A stretch of DNA of 64,000 nt from Methanosarcina barkeri MS (GCF_000970025.1 NZ_CP009528.1:1599168-1663167), one strand, 5' to 3'; positions 1 to 8,317 are shown, numbered from the stretch's first letter. Numbers and translations: made by a program. The notes: generated by a model not told the origin, from the sequence alone.

Positions 1-1
1 C

Positions 2-1324
2 CCCTTTATTGTTTCCTTTTTCATAACACTTGTTTCTGGCTTGCTTCTCATGCGATTCAAAGGTCGTGAGGATTGGCAGCAAAAAGAGGCCCTTGCCATT
101 GTGGCTTTGAGCTGGCTTGCAGCAGCTATTTTCGGGGCGATTCCTTTTCTTTTTGAAGGAGTTTCTTTTATTGATGCAGTTTTTGAATCAATGTCGGGTT
201 TTACTTCAACGGGTTCTTCAATTCTTACGAATATAGAGAGCTATTCAAGAGGACTTCTTTTCTGGCGGTCTTTTACCGCCTGGCTTGGAGGCATGGGAAT
301 CATTGTACTTTTCATAGCAGTTCTGCCAAAGCTCGGAGTTGCCGGCCGTCAGCTGTTCAGGGCTGAGGCTCCAGGTCCTACTGAAGATAAACTGAAGCCA
401 AGAATCCGGGAAACTGCAAGGATTCTATGGACGCTCTACATTCTTATCTCTGCTCTTGAAGTTGTGGCTCTATTTCTGGGTGGAATGTCCCTTTACGATG
501 CTCTCAATCATTCTTTTGCCTGTATGGCTTGCGGGGGATTTTCTACTTATAATGCAGGAATAGAAGCTTTTCACAGTCCTATTATTGAATTTATTCTCAC
601 ATTTTTCATGTTTATTGCTGGGGCTAACTTTGCTCTTTATTACCGGGTGATTCGTGTCAATAAGTTTGCTCTCTTTCGAGACGAGGAATTCAAGGCCTAT
701 TCTTTTTTTATCCTCGGTTTCACGGGTTTACTTACACTGGTTCTATTCAAAGATATGGGATTCTCTCCATTCAATTCTTTTCGTTATGCCATATTTCAGA
801 TAACCTCTGTTATGACAGCCACTGGCTTTGCTTCAACGGATTTTAATATGTGGAAGGACTCAGCAAAAATTCTGGTTCTTTCAGTCATGTTTATCGGAGG
901 CTGTGCGGGTTCTACAGGCGGTGGCATGAAGGTTGTACGTTTTCTGTTGATGTTAAAATATGCAAGGAGAGAACTCTTCAAATTTGTTCATCCTCGACTC
1001 GTCAGGTCTATCCGGTTAAATAATAAAGCAGTACCGGAAGACATTTTACAGTCAATTCTCTCTTTTGTTGTGCTTTATATAGGAGTTTTTGTTGTAGGTA
1101 CAGTGCTTCTAACACTACTGGGAGTTGATATGGTAAGCTCGGTTACAGCTTCGATAACGACTCTCGGAAATATAGGTCCTGGTTTTAACATTGTCGGGCC
1201 TATGGCAAATTTTGAATCAATCCCACTGCTAGGCAAAATTATTCTTATCAGTAATATGTGGGTAGGCAGGCTAGAGGTTTATACCGTGCTTGTACTCTTT
1301 ACAAGGGAATTCTGGCACTCATAA
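2..1324 (+). CDS. trkH: TrkH-family potassium uptake protein (5' end outside window)
   Basis: This is the membrane subunit of a Trk/Ktr potassium uptake system. The reading frame is open to the left edge and aligns from its first visible codons with residues about 35 onward of the complete trkH paralogue near 51-53 kb, so the true start lies upstream of the window. Visible features are repeated hydrophobic helices, pore-loop segments such as FTSTGSSIL and TATGFAST, the GGCAGSTGGGMKVVR segment and a C-terminal LGNIGPGFN loop, all typical of the family. No trkA regulatory subunit is visible next to this copy, whereas the second copy has one. The two paralogues lie in opposite orientation. Family assignment is very secure; the ion and its coupling are inferred from the family. 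Confidence 0.93.
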   Translation, partial: PFIVSFFITLVSGLLLMRFKGREDWQQKEALAIVALSWLAAAIFGAIPFLFEGVSFIDAVFESMSGFTSTGSSILTNIESYSRGLLFWRSFTAWLGGMGIIVLFIAVLPKLGVAGRQLFRAEAPGPTEDKLKPRIRETARILWTLYILISALEVVALFLGGMSLYDALNHSFACMACGGFSTYNAGIEAFHSPIIEFILTFFMFIAGANFALYYRVIRVNKFALFRDEEFKAYSFFILGFTGLLTLVLFKDMGFSPFNSFRYAIFQITSVMTATGFASTDFNMWKDSAKILVLSVMFIGGCAGSTGGGMKVVRFLLMLKYARRELFKFVHPRLVRSIRLNNKAVPEDILQSILSFVVLYIGVFVVGTVLLTLLGVDMVSSVTASITTLGNIGPGFNIVGPMANFESIPLLGKIILISNMWVGRLEVYTVLVLFTREFWHS

Positions 1325-1634
1325 AGAGAATTGTGGAAAAAAAAAGGAGTATTAAAATGCTGTTTTATCCTAAAATAATTTCGAGAATTGTGAAAAAAAG
1401 ATACTGTACAATCTTCGAGGGCTGACCATTTGACTGGTTTCAGTGCATGCTGAAAATTTATCTTAGTTCCTGTAGACTACCACGAGCCAGAAAAGTCCCT
1501 AACTTTGAGACCCTATCTGAAGATTCTATAATATATTTTTTAATGTGGGTAGGATCTAAATTTCTTCTCGTATCTTATATGTCACATTTGTAAAATGACT
1601 TTAAATTATTTACTCAAATTGACAAAGAGTTGAT
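1325..1634. other. Intergenic, nothing recognised
   Basis: AT-rich DNA between two convergent genes. It has a short repeat of GAGAATTGTG(G/A)AAAAAA just after the trkH stop, but no credible reading frame, RNA gene or element end. Confidence 0.5.
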
Positions 1635-2303
1635 TTATTGCGTGGCTAGATATAGGAAATAAAGGCCGATTATTATAATTGATACTCCTATTACTCTATC
1701 CATGAGGTCACCACTCATTCTGGTGGTTTCCTTAATTTTTTTACCTATTGAACCACCAATAGAGCTGATCACCATAAGAGGAATACTTAGACCAATAGCG
1801 TATATTAACATAGTAAGTGTCCCTTGAAGCGGCGTTTGATACAATCCTATATAAGTTAATACAATTATTAGCATCGGAGCACCTCTACCTATTGTAATTG
1901 CCCCAAAAGAAAGCCCAAGTAAGAATGCTCCCATTATTGTGTAAGAGTTAGGTAATTTAAAAAAATTGTACATGCTTCGTATTGGTGGTTTGTAAACATG
2001 TAATAGTTGTAATCCCATTGCAATCATTAATATACCACCAATTGCCCAAGCGATTGCACTATTTAAAAACAATATATATTTACCAATGTATCCAGCAATA
2101 AATCCAAGCGGCAATAGTACTAGCACAGTGCCTATTGAAAATGAGAAAACTAGTTTAAGTATGTTCAAAAGTGATAAGTTTGTTTTTCCGCTTGTAAGGT
2201 AACCTATTAATCCTAAGCATAACACGCTATTACATGGGCAGATACCTGCTAGTAGCCCAAAAACAAATATACCAGTTACAGAAGGGTCAAATGTTGCTGT
2301 CAT
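1635..2303 (-). CDS. CcdA/DsbD-like membrane protein with a Cys-rich first helix
   Basis: A 222-residue polytopic membrane protein with about six hydrophobic helices, resembling the CcdA/DsbD transmembrane family that passes reductant across the membrane. The first helix carries three cysteines in GICPCNSVLC. The helix that normally supplies the second redox cysteine reads GAITIGRGAP here and has none. The usual disulfide relay therefore cannot work in its standard form, so it may be a divergent transporter or use cysteines within helix 1. It is divergent from an ArsR-rhodanese gene, and the shared intergenic region holds a large palindrome, suggesting common control and a link to sulfane sulfur, metal or thiol stress. 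The family call is fairly good; the substrate is unknown. Confidence 0.7.
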   Translation of the reverse strand: MTATFDPSVTGIFVFGLLAGICPCNSVLCLGLIGYLTSGKTNLSLLNILKLVFSFSIGTVLVLLPLGFIAGYIGKYILFLNSAIAWAIGGILMIAMGLQLLHVYKPPIRSMYNFFKLPNSYTIMGAFLLGLSFGAITIGRGAPMLIIVLTYIGLYQTPLQGTLTMLIYAIGLSIPLMVISSIGGSIGKKIKETTRMSGDLMDRVIGVSIIIIGLYFLYLATQ

Positions 2304-2470
2304 AAGCTCATCCTATTAGATTAATTAATTCCGTATCCAACTGTAAATCTATCTCATTTAGGGCGCAACTAGAAAATCCTAAATTTCGTACTTGTCTAGA
2401 TTTCAGATAGTAAAATCTTAGCGTACGATATTTAGAATCTGATGGCAGCATCCCATTTAGGACCTGTAGA

Positions 2471-2506
2471 ATTTAAATATTCAATTGATCAATTGAATAT
2501 TTAAAT
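2471..2506. promoter_or_regulatory. Perfect 36-bp palindrome, likely operator
   Basis: Both strands read identically across 36 bases, centred on TCAATTGATCAATTGA. It lies between the divergent CcdA-like and ArsR-rhodanese genes, about 80 bp before the preferred ArsR start. ArsR-type repressors bind inverted repeats as dimers, so this is the best candidate operator. A transcribed hairpin is the alternative. Confidence 0.65.
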
Positions 2507-2588
2507 CATATGGTAAAATTGTATTTAAGCATAACGATGAATTACGACTTAGAACAGATAAAAAAACGAGATGAATCAGGAAGTTTTT

Positions 2589-3293
2589 ATGGAAAAAGAA
2601 ACCCGTGTGTTTAAAGATAGCGTTTATGCGCAGCTCGCCAGAATCGGAAAGGCTATTTCAAGTCCTCGAAGACTGGAGATATTGGACATTTTGATGCAGG
2701 GATCCAAAACGGTCGAAACAATCGCCCGTGAAACGGATATGAGTGTTGCAAATACATCCCAGCATCTGCAAACTCTGCTTGAATCCAGGTTGGTAGAGTA
2801 TGAGAAGCGTGGAGTTTACTCATATTACAAATTGGCAGATCGAAAGGTGGCGAATTTCATCTTATCTTTACAGCTTTTAGCCGAAAAGCGTATTACGGAA
2901 CTTCAAAAGCTTCGGGAGGAAATTTACACTAACAGAGATAATATAGAACAAATAAAAATGAGTGAACTCATTGTCAGAATGAAAGAAGGCAATGTGACTT
3001 TAATTGATGTAAGGCCGAAAGAAGAATATGAGATGATGCACATTCCAGGAGCTAATTCTATTCCTCTCGAAGATTTGGAAAAGCATTTAGCTACTTTACC
3101 TATAAATCAAGAAATTGTTGCTTATTGCCGTGGTCGTTGCTGCTTACTGTCTGTAGAAGCAGTGGAGATATTAAGAGCTCATGGCTTTAAAGCTGTGCGT
3201 TTGGAGGCAAGCGTTCAGGAATGGCTTTCACAAAATGATGATGAATATAATAACGCTCATAATTGCTGCAACAAAAAAAACAGCATTATCTAA
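2589..3293 (+). CDS. ArsR-family regulator fused to a rhodanese domain
   Basis: A two-domain cytoplasmic protein. Residues about 10-95 form an ArsR winged helix (SSPRRLEILDIL, then recognition-helix region VANTSQHLQTLL), followed by a helical linker and a C-terminal rhodanese domain (LIDVRPKEEYEMMHIPGA) whose active-site loop is YCRGRCC, with the catalytic cysteine present. Rhodaneses carry persulfide sulfur, so the protein may sense sulfane sulfur or thiol state. The start chosen is the ATG preceded by AGGAAG at 5-nt spacing; an in-frame ATG 18 nt upstream at 2571 lacks a good ribosome site. It probably regulates itself and the divergent CcdA-like gene. The short tail HNCCNKKNSII adds two more cysteines. 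Confidence 0.88.
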   Translation: MEKETRVFKDSVYAQLARIGKAISSPRRLEILDILMQGSKTVETIARETDMSVANTSQHLQTLLESRLVEYEKRGVYSYYKLADRKVANFILSLQLLAEKRITELQKLREEIYTNRDNIEQIKMSELIVRMKEGNVTLIDVRPKEEYEMMHIPGANSIPLEDLEKHLATLPINQEIVAYCRGRCCLLSVEAVEILRAHGFKAVRLEASVQEWLSQNDDEYNNAHNCCNKKNSII

Positions 3294-3340
3294 TGAAATG
3301 TTGCATTAATTAACCTAATGACTATAGATAATTAGGATAT

Positions 3341-3476
3341 GGCAGTGTATCGAATTTTCTGTAAATTCAGAGTCAAATTTTTGTATACTGATCATAATTC
3401 AGTTCTTTCGATGTTGGATTCTCCAACGACTAATTTATTAATATTTTTGATTTTACATAAAAATTGACACACTACC
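3341..3476. repeat. MITE-like element, GGCAGTGT family, copy 1
   Basis: About 136 bp with imperfect terminal inverted repeats (GGCAGTGTAT at the left, ACACTACC at the right) and an internal TTGATTTTACATAAAAATTG. It is homologous to elements at 11048-11183 and 33886-34077. There is no coding capacity. It is the most diverged of the three copies. Confidence 0.6.
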
Positions 3477-3814
3477 ACGGATATTTATATGAAGGGTTCT
3501 GTTGCATAAAATCTAGATTTTTTACAAAATCAGTTAAAACCTTCACAATTAGAAAAGGTAACCGTTCTCACCACTCGGCCTAAACACTTATTTTTCTCGA
3601 TGTCTGCAGACTCCGAGAAAAATGCCTATGTGTTTATCATAGAATTTTTGCATTTGATGAAAGTTTATCGAAGGAATCAAGAAAATTCTGATATGATGTA
3701 TAACAGCTGGGTTTACACTCTTATAGCCAAAAAAACGAACCTTTAATAAAAGTTCGTATTTTAGTTCTTATAGAATATGCGAAACCATTTCAGGATAGAA
3801 CAGGAATAATTACA
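3477..3814. other. Intergenic, decayed DNA
   Basis: No gene recognised. GGGTTCTGTTGCATAAAA near 3496 resembles the terminal sequence of IS6-family elements, but no partner end or transposase remnant was found. An imperfect hairpin lies near 3596-3622 (TTTTTCTCG...CGAGAAAAA). Confidence 0.4.
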
Positions 3815-4273
3815 ATGCAGAAAAAATATCTTCTGTGGGACTTTGATAATACATTGGCATATCGGGATGGAATGTGGGGGCAAACTATATACGATCTATT
3901 ACAGGAACATGGATACAGCAGCATTAGACTTGAGGATATTCGTCCACTTCTTACCAGAGGATTTCCCTGGCACACTCCGGAAATATCTCACGAAGAGTTT
4001 TTTGGAGGAATCCAATGGTGGGATTACATGACATTGCACTTTTCTAAAATAATACATCAACTTGGGATTAATGAAACATTATCATCCAAAATTGCAGGTC
4101 AAATAAAAATAAACATGAACTCATTAGAAACTAAAAAACCCGCGATTTTTGCAGATTTAAAGGAGTTTAGAAGGAGCCCTTCGCGAGCTTTTTTGGAAAA
4201 AGTGATCTTTTTCCTTTTGGAAAGGATTTTTCTGATTGAAGTGAATTTCTTTTTATGTTCAACTCAGCTTTAA
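3815..4273 (+). pseudogene. N-terminal half of a HAD-family phosphatase, broken by a repeat
   Basis: The first ~105 residues are a normal HAD start with motif I WDFDNTLAY (nucleophile Asp9, acid Asp11) and a helical cap region. At about 4125-4131 the sequence runs into a dispersed repeat, and the remaining ~45 codons translate that repeat. HAD motifs II, III and IV are missing. They occur instead in a separate minus-strand fragment at 56315-56683 that begins where this one ends. The two pieces together would give a protein of about 215-220 residues, the normal length for the family. This half alone cannot be active. Confidence 0.8.
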
Positions 4274-4335
4274 TATATTTTTATTGCTGGCGGTATGCTG
4301 AAATCTGCTCCCGAATACAATTGGTAGGAAAAATG
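4125..4335 (+). repeat. Dispersed ~200-bp repeat, copy 1
   Basis: A member of a family seen many times between 4 and 16 kb. Block B reads AAGGAGCCC...TTTTT.ATAAAAGTGATC, followed by TTTCTGATTGAAGTGAA. Block A reads TTAATATATTTTT.C(C/T)GG(C/T)GG, then CTGCTGGAATCT.CCCCGAATACG. This copy marks the break in the HAD gene. It has no coding function that I can see. Confidence 0.75.
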
Positions 4336-4338
4336 AAA

Positions 4339-5271
4339 TTAAACATCCTTTTTCCCATGCTCCGACAGATATTGCTCAATTGCACGTTTTGAACTATGCC
4401 ATGTTTTTCCGATTTTTACTGCATCCAGGAGCCCCTGTCTAGATCGCAGGCTAAGATATTCCTGAGAATAAGGAGTTTCTATAGCAAGTTCTCTGAGAGG
4501 TAGAAGTTCATCGTTTCCTCCTGAAATGGAGAGATATAGAGTCAGGTTTTCATCTACGGCTTTTGCAATGAAATTGGCAAATGGCTCCAGGTTTCCAGAA
4601 TCTGCGGCTCTAAGGGATTTGTAATATTTTCCTCTATCCTCTTTTTTGAGTATGACAGGAGGATAATCTCTTGTCATCAAATACAGATTTGTAAGAAGCC
4701 GAGCTACTCGGCCGTTTCCATCAATGAAAGGATGAATTTCAACAAACCTGTGATGCAGGAAGGAAGCTGTTTCAATTGGATGTTCCTTGCTTTCAGTTAT
4801 CGTTTCAATAAGCTCATCCATCAATTTGATGATCTTTGACCAGTCGGGTGGAGTCTTTACTGCACCTGCTATTCTCACATTTCTTGTGCGGTACTTTCCG
4901 GCGTCCTCAAGTATGCCTCGGGTTACGATTTTGTGAATCTCCTGAATTGTGACATGGTCTATTGCACGTTTCTTTTTTGCCAACTCTTCCATTCGGTCAA
5001 AAGCTTTCGCATTGTTGCTCGCTTCAAGATGTTCTCTAAGCGATTTTCCGCCAATAGTTAGCCCTTCTTCCAGAACAAGTTTTGTCTCCTGAAGTGTTAG
5101 TGTATTTCCTTCTATCGCATTGGAGTGATAAGTATGAACCAGCCTCATTTCTTCATGTAGCCTTGCTAAAGCATCTGCAGGAATAGACCGCATGAAGTTT
5201 AGCTGCTTCATTTTTTCATTTATTCGTGCAAGAAGTTCTTCTTGAATCAGGGATGTATCGGTATGTGTCAT
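4339..5271 (-). CDS. Fic-family AMPylator-type protein with C-terminal DNA-binding domain
   Basis: A 310-residue Fic protein. The catalytic loop HPFIDGNGRVAR is complete (His, Asp, Gly and Arg present), so transfer of AMP or a related nucleotide moiety to a target hydroxyl is expected. An N-terminal helix contains SNAIEGN, matching the autoinhibitory (S/T)xxxE(G/N) motif of class II Fic proteins, whose Glu blocks productive ATP binding. The C-terminal ~45 residues (PYSQEYLSLRSRQGLLDA.KIGKTWHSS) resemble a MerR/excisionase-like helix-turn-helix, so the protein could bind DNA. The promoter holds several TATCCGATAT-type sites, which fits autoregulation. Its target is unknown. Confidence 0.92.
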   Translation of the reverse strand: MTHTDTSLIQEELLARINEKMKQLNFMRSIPADALARLHEEMRLVHTYHSNAIEGNTLTLQETKLVLEEGLTIGGKSLREHLEASNNAKAFDRMEELAKKKRAIDHVTIQEIHKIVTRGILEDAGKYRTRNVRIAGAVKTPPDWSKIIKLMDELIETITESKEHPIETASFLHHRFVEIHPFIDGNGRVARLLTNLYLMTRDYPPVILKKEDRGKYYKSLRAADSGNLEPFANFIAKAVDENLTLYLSISGGNDELLPLRELAIETPYSQEYLSLRSRQGLLDAVKIGKTWHSSKRAIEQYLSEHGKKDV

Positions 5272-5280
5272 AATTTGATG

Positions 5281-5344
5281 TATCCGATATGAGCCCCCTG
5301 GTATATATCGGTATCGGCAATTTTTAGAGTTATCCGATATAACT
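5281..5344 (-). promoter_or_regulatory. Cluster of TATCCGATAT sites in the fic promoter
   Basis: TATCCGATAT occurs exactly at 5281-5290 and 5331-5340. A related inverted motif (ATATATCGGTATCGG) lies between them, and a further GTATCGGTATG lies just inside the coding region. On the minus strand the outer site overlaps an AT-rich AGTTATAT that could be the TATA box. Likely operator sites, perhaps bound by the C-terminal domain of the Fic protein itself. Confidence 0.55.
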
Positions 5345-5364
5345 ATTTTTTATTTATTTCACCT

Positions 5365-5510
5365 TAGTTAAAGTATATTTTTCCTGCTGGCGGTCTGCTG
5401 GAATCTTCCCCGAAAACGGTTGTAAAATTGAAATAAGATTGCAAAACCGTTGTTTTTCAGATTTAAAAATATAAGAGTTAGAAAGACTCCTTTGCAGGCG
5501 CAAAAAGTTT
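5365..5510 (+). repeat. Dispersed repeat, copy 2
   Basis: Block A (AAAGTATATTTTTCCTGCTGGCGGTCTGCTGGAATCTTC, broken here by no insertion) is followed by a degenerate block B with AAAGACTCCTTTGCAGGCGC. It lies between the fic promoter and the IS21 remnant. Confidence 0.65.
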
Positions 5511-5542
5511 TATTTTAGTTTTTAACGAGTAATTCAGGTACT

Positions 5543-5853
5543 TTATTTTGATTTGGCGTTTCTTACAAAATCTTTTACGCTAGTTTCTCCTCCATCAAAG
5601 CCCATATTCTGGATTTCACGATAGAGACAAGTAGAGGCACAGGAATCTTCATTAATCCTTTTGAGTATGTAAGTTTATATGGGTCAAGTTTACTGGGTCT
5701 TGTTAGACATTTGTAAGGTTCAGGCTGCATCTTCAGATTGAGATATTTCCTCACAGTTTTCCTATCGTGATCTATCTGTCTGGCGATTTCACTGATACAG
5801 AAGCCTTTTGAATGCAACACTTGTATTAATAACCATTCTTCCTTTTTCAGCAT
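5543..5853 (-). pseudogene. IS21-type IstA transposase remnant, frameshifted and truncated
   Basis: The N-terminal helix-turn-helix of an IstA transposase is recognisable (EIARQIDHDRKTVRKYL), followed by SKLDPYK. After that point the original frame continues only after a one-base shift, giving ILKRINEDS and YREIQNMGFDGGE before a stop at 5543-5545. The catalytic DDE domain and the partner ATPase IstB are absent. This is therefore a decayed N-terminal scrap of an insertion sequence and not an active gene. Confidence 0.8.
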
Positions 5854-5965
5854 TATTTATTATTGATATGATTTAGATTTTCCAATCTAAAAAGAATCAT
5901 AATAGAAAATGAACCTCAATTGATTCCAGAAATATTCTTTTTTCGTTTTATGGAGTAATTGCTAT

Positions 5966-5994
5966 ATAATGTAGTGAAAACTTCACTACATTAT
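5966..5994. promoter_or_regulatory. 29-bp inverted repeat over the promoter of the RHH-kinase gene
   Basis: ATAATGTAGTGAA and its exact complement flank a 3-bp AAC spacer, giving 13-bp arms. The left arm overlaps the likely TATA box CTATATAAT (5962-5970), and the inverted repeat ends 49 bp before the start codon. Ribbon-helix-helix proteins bind such repeats, and the downstream protein begins with such a domain, so autoregulation is the simplest reading. Confidence 0.65.
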
Positions 5995-6043
5995 TTATAC
6001 ATTTTAAAGAACTATATATCAAGTTAATAAATGGAGATTATAA

Positions 6044-7393
6044 ATGGCCAAAGTCATAAAGAAAAAAGAACAAATTAACGCCACAGTATCTCCATGGATC
6101 AAAAAACAGTGCCTGGAACTAGCTAATACTCCCGAATTTTCTAGCATTTCCGATGTGGTATCTCTAGCATTATCTGAATTTTTTGGAAAATACGAGTATA
6201 TAAAGACTAAGGAATTAAAGGAACATGAGACTCGACTTCCTGATTTAATTGAAGTCCTCATGAAAACTAAAGAAGGTAAAGAATGGCTTAAATCTGTTTA
6301 TGAGATCGGAACTAAAAAAATCAATTATTCAAGAGAAAAAAACTGTCTTTTAGAACAAAATATTGAAGGTCTTATAGGACTCAGAGTAAAAGAAAACTTT
6401 GTACCAATAGTCATAGATGGAGATCTAGAAGGCGTCACAGGTTACGATAAAGAGGATTTTCTTTCCGGTAAAATTAAGTGGGTAGAAATAATTAAACCCG
6501 AAGATCGTTTATTAGCTTGTGAAAGCTTAAAAAAAGCTATGTATGAGTCAGATATCTCTACCGAAATAGAGTACAGAATATTAAGAAAGGATGGGGAAAC
6601 AAGATGGGTTCTGCAAATTTTCCAGAAACTTCCAGCAGACTCCAGATCACAAGGATGTGTACAAAGTTTAATTCGCGATATTACAAAAAGAAAAACTTCA
6701 GATTTTACTCTTAAAAAAACGTATGAAGCTCGTATGAAAGAAATCCACCACAGGACCAAAAATAACTTGCAAGTAATCTCGTCTCTTCTCAGCCTCGAAG
6801 CTGACAGATCTACCGATGCAAAAATGCTTGAAGCGTTTCGGGAAAGCCAGAATCGGATTACCTCCATGGCTCTGATTCATGAAGAACTCTACAAAGGGAA
6901 CAAAGTAAATAATCTTGACTTTGCAGATTATCTCCAAAAACTCACGAATAATCTTTTTCATTCATACAGATTAAGAAATGAGGAAATCAGCCTGAAGCTT
7001 GAACTTGAAAAGATATACCTGGACATGAATACCGCAATCCCACTCGGAATTATTGTCAATGAACTGATCTCAAATGCTCTGAAGTATGCTTTTCCAGCCC
7101 AAAAAGGTGGAAAAATCCATGTAAGTCTTCATACAACAGAAAAATGTGAAAAAATACATAAAAGTGTCAGAAACTTAGGAACAGAACAAAACTGTATAAA
7201 TAAAGAAAAATTTCAGTTTATTTTGATAGTATCCGATAATGGAAATGGATTTCCTGAGGAGATCAATCATCAGAATACGGATTCTCTCGGACTCCAGATT
7301 GTGAACATTCTTGTTGAACAAATAGAAGGTTACATTGAACTTAAAAGGAATAATGGAACTGAATTCAGCATTTACTTTAACAAATTGGTATAG
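6044..7393 (+). CDS. Ribbon-helix-helix / PAS / histidine kinase fusion
   Basis: A 449-residue soluble protein. Residues about 8-50 (INATVSPWIKKQ, then SSISDVVSLALSEFF) look like a ribbon-helix-helix DNA-binding domain. Residues about 100-215 form a PAS sensor domain ending in the typical RDITKRK. A HisKA_2-type phosphoacceptor follows, with EIHHRTKNNLQVISSLLSL (His235/236), then a HATPase_c domain with an N box (IVNELISNALKYAF) and a G box (DNGNGFP). There are no membrane segments. No response regulator is adjacent. A DNA-binding domain at the front of a sensor kinase is unusual and suggests that input to the kinase may directly change its own DNA binding. The domain calls rest on motif reading; the RHH call is the least certain. 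Confidence 0.85.
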   Translation: MAKVIKKKEQINATVSPWIKKQCLELANTPEFSSISDVVSLALSEFFGKYEYIKTKELKEHETRLPDLIEVLMKTKEGKEWLKSVYEIGTKKINYSREKNCLLEQNIEGLIGLRVKENFVPIVIDGDLEGVTGYDKEDFLSGKIKWVEIIKPEDRLLACESLKKAMYESDISTEIEYRILRKDGETRWVLQIFQKLPADSRSQGCVQSLIRDITKRKTSDFTLKKTYEARMKEIHHRTKNNLQVISSLLSLEADRSTDAKMLEAFRESQNRITSMALIHEELYKGNKVNNLDFADYLQKLTNNLFHSYRLRNEEISLKLELEKIYLDMNTAIPLGIIVNELISNALKYAFPAQKGGKIHVSLHTTEKCEKIHKSVRNLGTEQNCINKEKFQFILIVSDNGNGFPEEINHQNTDSLGLQIVNILVEQIEGYIELKRNNGTEFSIYFNKLV

Positions 7394-7420
7394 AGCCCTT
7401 TTTATTTACTTTAGCAAATT

Positions 7421-7727
7421 GAGGCTCTGGTCCAAAATCCAGTGATTTTTGCATTTTTTGATTGAAAATCTGAATTAGTAAGAAAAATATGGTTTGGCTC
7501 TTCGTTGTTTTGTATGGCTATCTTCATAATGTTCTCATAAAATCCAGCGTGGTCTTGAATTGAAAATATTATCCATAGAGAATGACGAAGAGCCTATGGT
7601 TTTCACTCAAATAAATATTCGATACATAAAGACCTCAATCCCTAAGTTGTATCACAAGGATTGTGACCAATTACAAAATCTAGTGATTTTGAATTTTACA
7701 TTCATTACTAGATTTTGATACTGAGTC
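7421..7727. repeat. MITE family 1 (CCAAAATC(T/C)AGTGAT ends), copy 1, carrying a nested element
   Basis: Ends are CTCTGGTCCAAAATCCAGTG at the left and TACTAGATTTTGATACTGAG at the right, inverted repeats of each other. Internal arms such as ACCAATTACAAAATCTAGTG recur in the copies at 9704-9984 and 57179-57377. A smaller element is inserted inside. There is no transposase, so it is non-autonomous. Confidence 0.7.
7496..7594. repeat. MITE family 4 (GGCTCTTCG ends), nested copy with 8-bp target duplication
   Basis: A 99-bp element beginning GGCTCTTCGT and ending ACGAAGAGCC, flanked on both sides by TATGGTTT (7488-7495 and 7595-7602). The direct repeat is a target-site duplication showing it transposed into the surrounding family 1 element. 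Confidence 0.8.
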
Positions 7728-7872
7728 CGCAGGGCCTTTTTGATAAAAGTGATCTTTTCCTTTAGGGGGAGGTTTTTCTGATTGAGGTGAACTTCTCTTC
7801 ACGTTCATTTCAGTTTTAATATATTTTTCCGGCCGGCGGTCTGCTGAAATCTTCCCCGAGTACGTTTGTTAC
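7728..7872 (+). repeat. Dispersed repeat, copy 3
   Basis: Block B (GCAGGGCCTTTTTGATAAAAG) joined to block A (TTAATATATTTTTCCGGC, then GGTCTGCTGAAATCTTCCCC), the best-preserved arrangement of this family in the window. It abuts the right end of a family 1 MITE. Confidence 0.75.
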
Positions 7873-7900
7873 AAAAAGATAGCTAAAAAACTTGAGTTTA

Positions 7901-8272
7901 TTACTTCGCTCTCCGTGCTAAAAAGGTAGAACTGTCTCCGAGATGAAACCTAAACTCGCCTTCCAGTACGTCTTTTTCTTTTATCCTGACCCAACCACTG
8001 CCAAATACATGGTCGCACTCTTCATTTCCTTCCCAGGTGAATTCAAACCTTTTACCATCAACATAATCAACGATCTTTCCGTCTATAAAGCCATAAACTA
8101 AACCAAATTGAAAATTCCCCATGTTGTCTGGCTTTATCGTAATATAAGCCTGAACTTCCATGTTGAAATAATCCTCATCCCATAATTCCATCTCATAAAT
8201 GTGCCATGTCCCTGTGAAGTCCATATTTTTAATTCTTTTTCCTCGAATAAAAACATCGTTATACAATATCAT
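7901..8272 (-). CDS. Small conserved-looking protein, function unknown
   Basis: A 123-residue soluble acidic protein, or 107 residues if translation starts at the internal ATG at 8224 (MDFTGTWHIYEMELWDEDYF). The internal start gives a plausible compact domain of alternating strands rich in aromatic residues, such as FTGTWHIYEME and GSGWVRIKEKD. The upstream 16 residues look less constrained, and GAGGAAA lies about 13 nt before the internal ATG. No family was recognised. It sits alone between dispersed repeats. Confidence 0.65.
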   Translation of the reverse strand: MILYNDVFIRGKRIKNMDFTGTWHIYEMELWDEDYFNMEVQAYITIKPDNMGNFQFGLVYGFIDGKIVDYVDGKRFEFTWEGNEECDHVFGSGWVRIKEKDVLEGEFRFHLGDSSTFLARRAK

Positions 8273-8317
8273 AAACTTGAAATTTAAGGGGACTATTAAT
8301 TCGGTAAATTGCAGATT

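Noticed and set aside
3490-3640. GGGTTCTGTTGCATAAAA resembling an IS6-family end
   Set aside because: No matching opposite end, target duplication or transposase remnant could be found.
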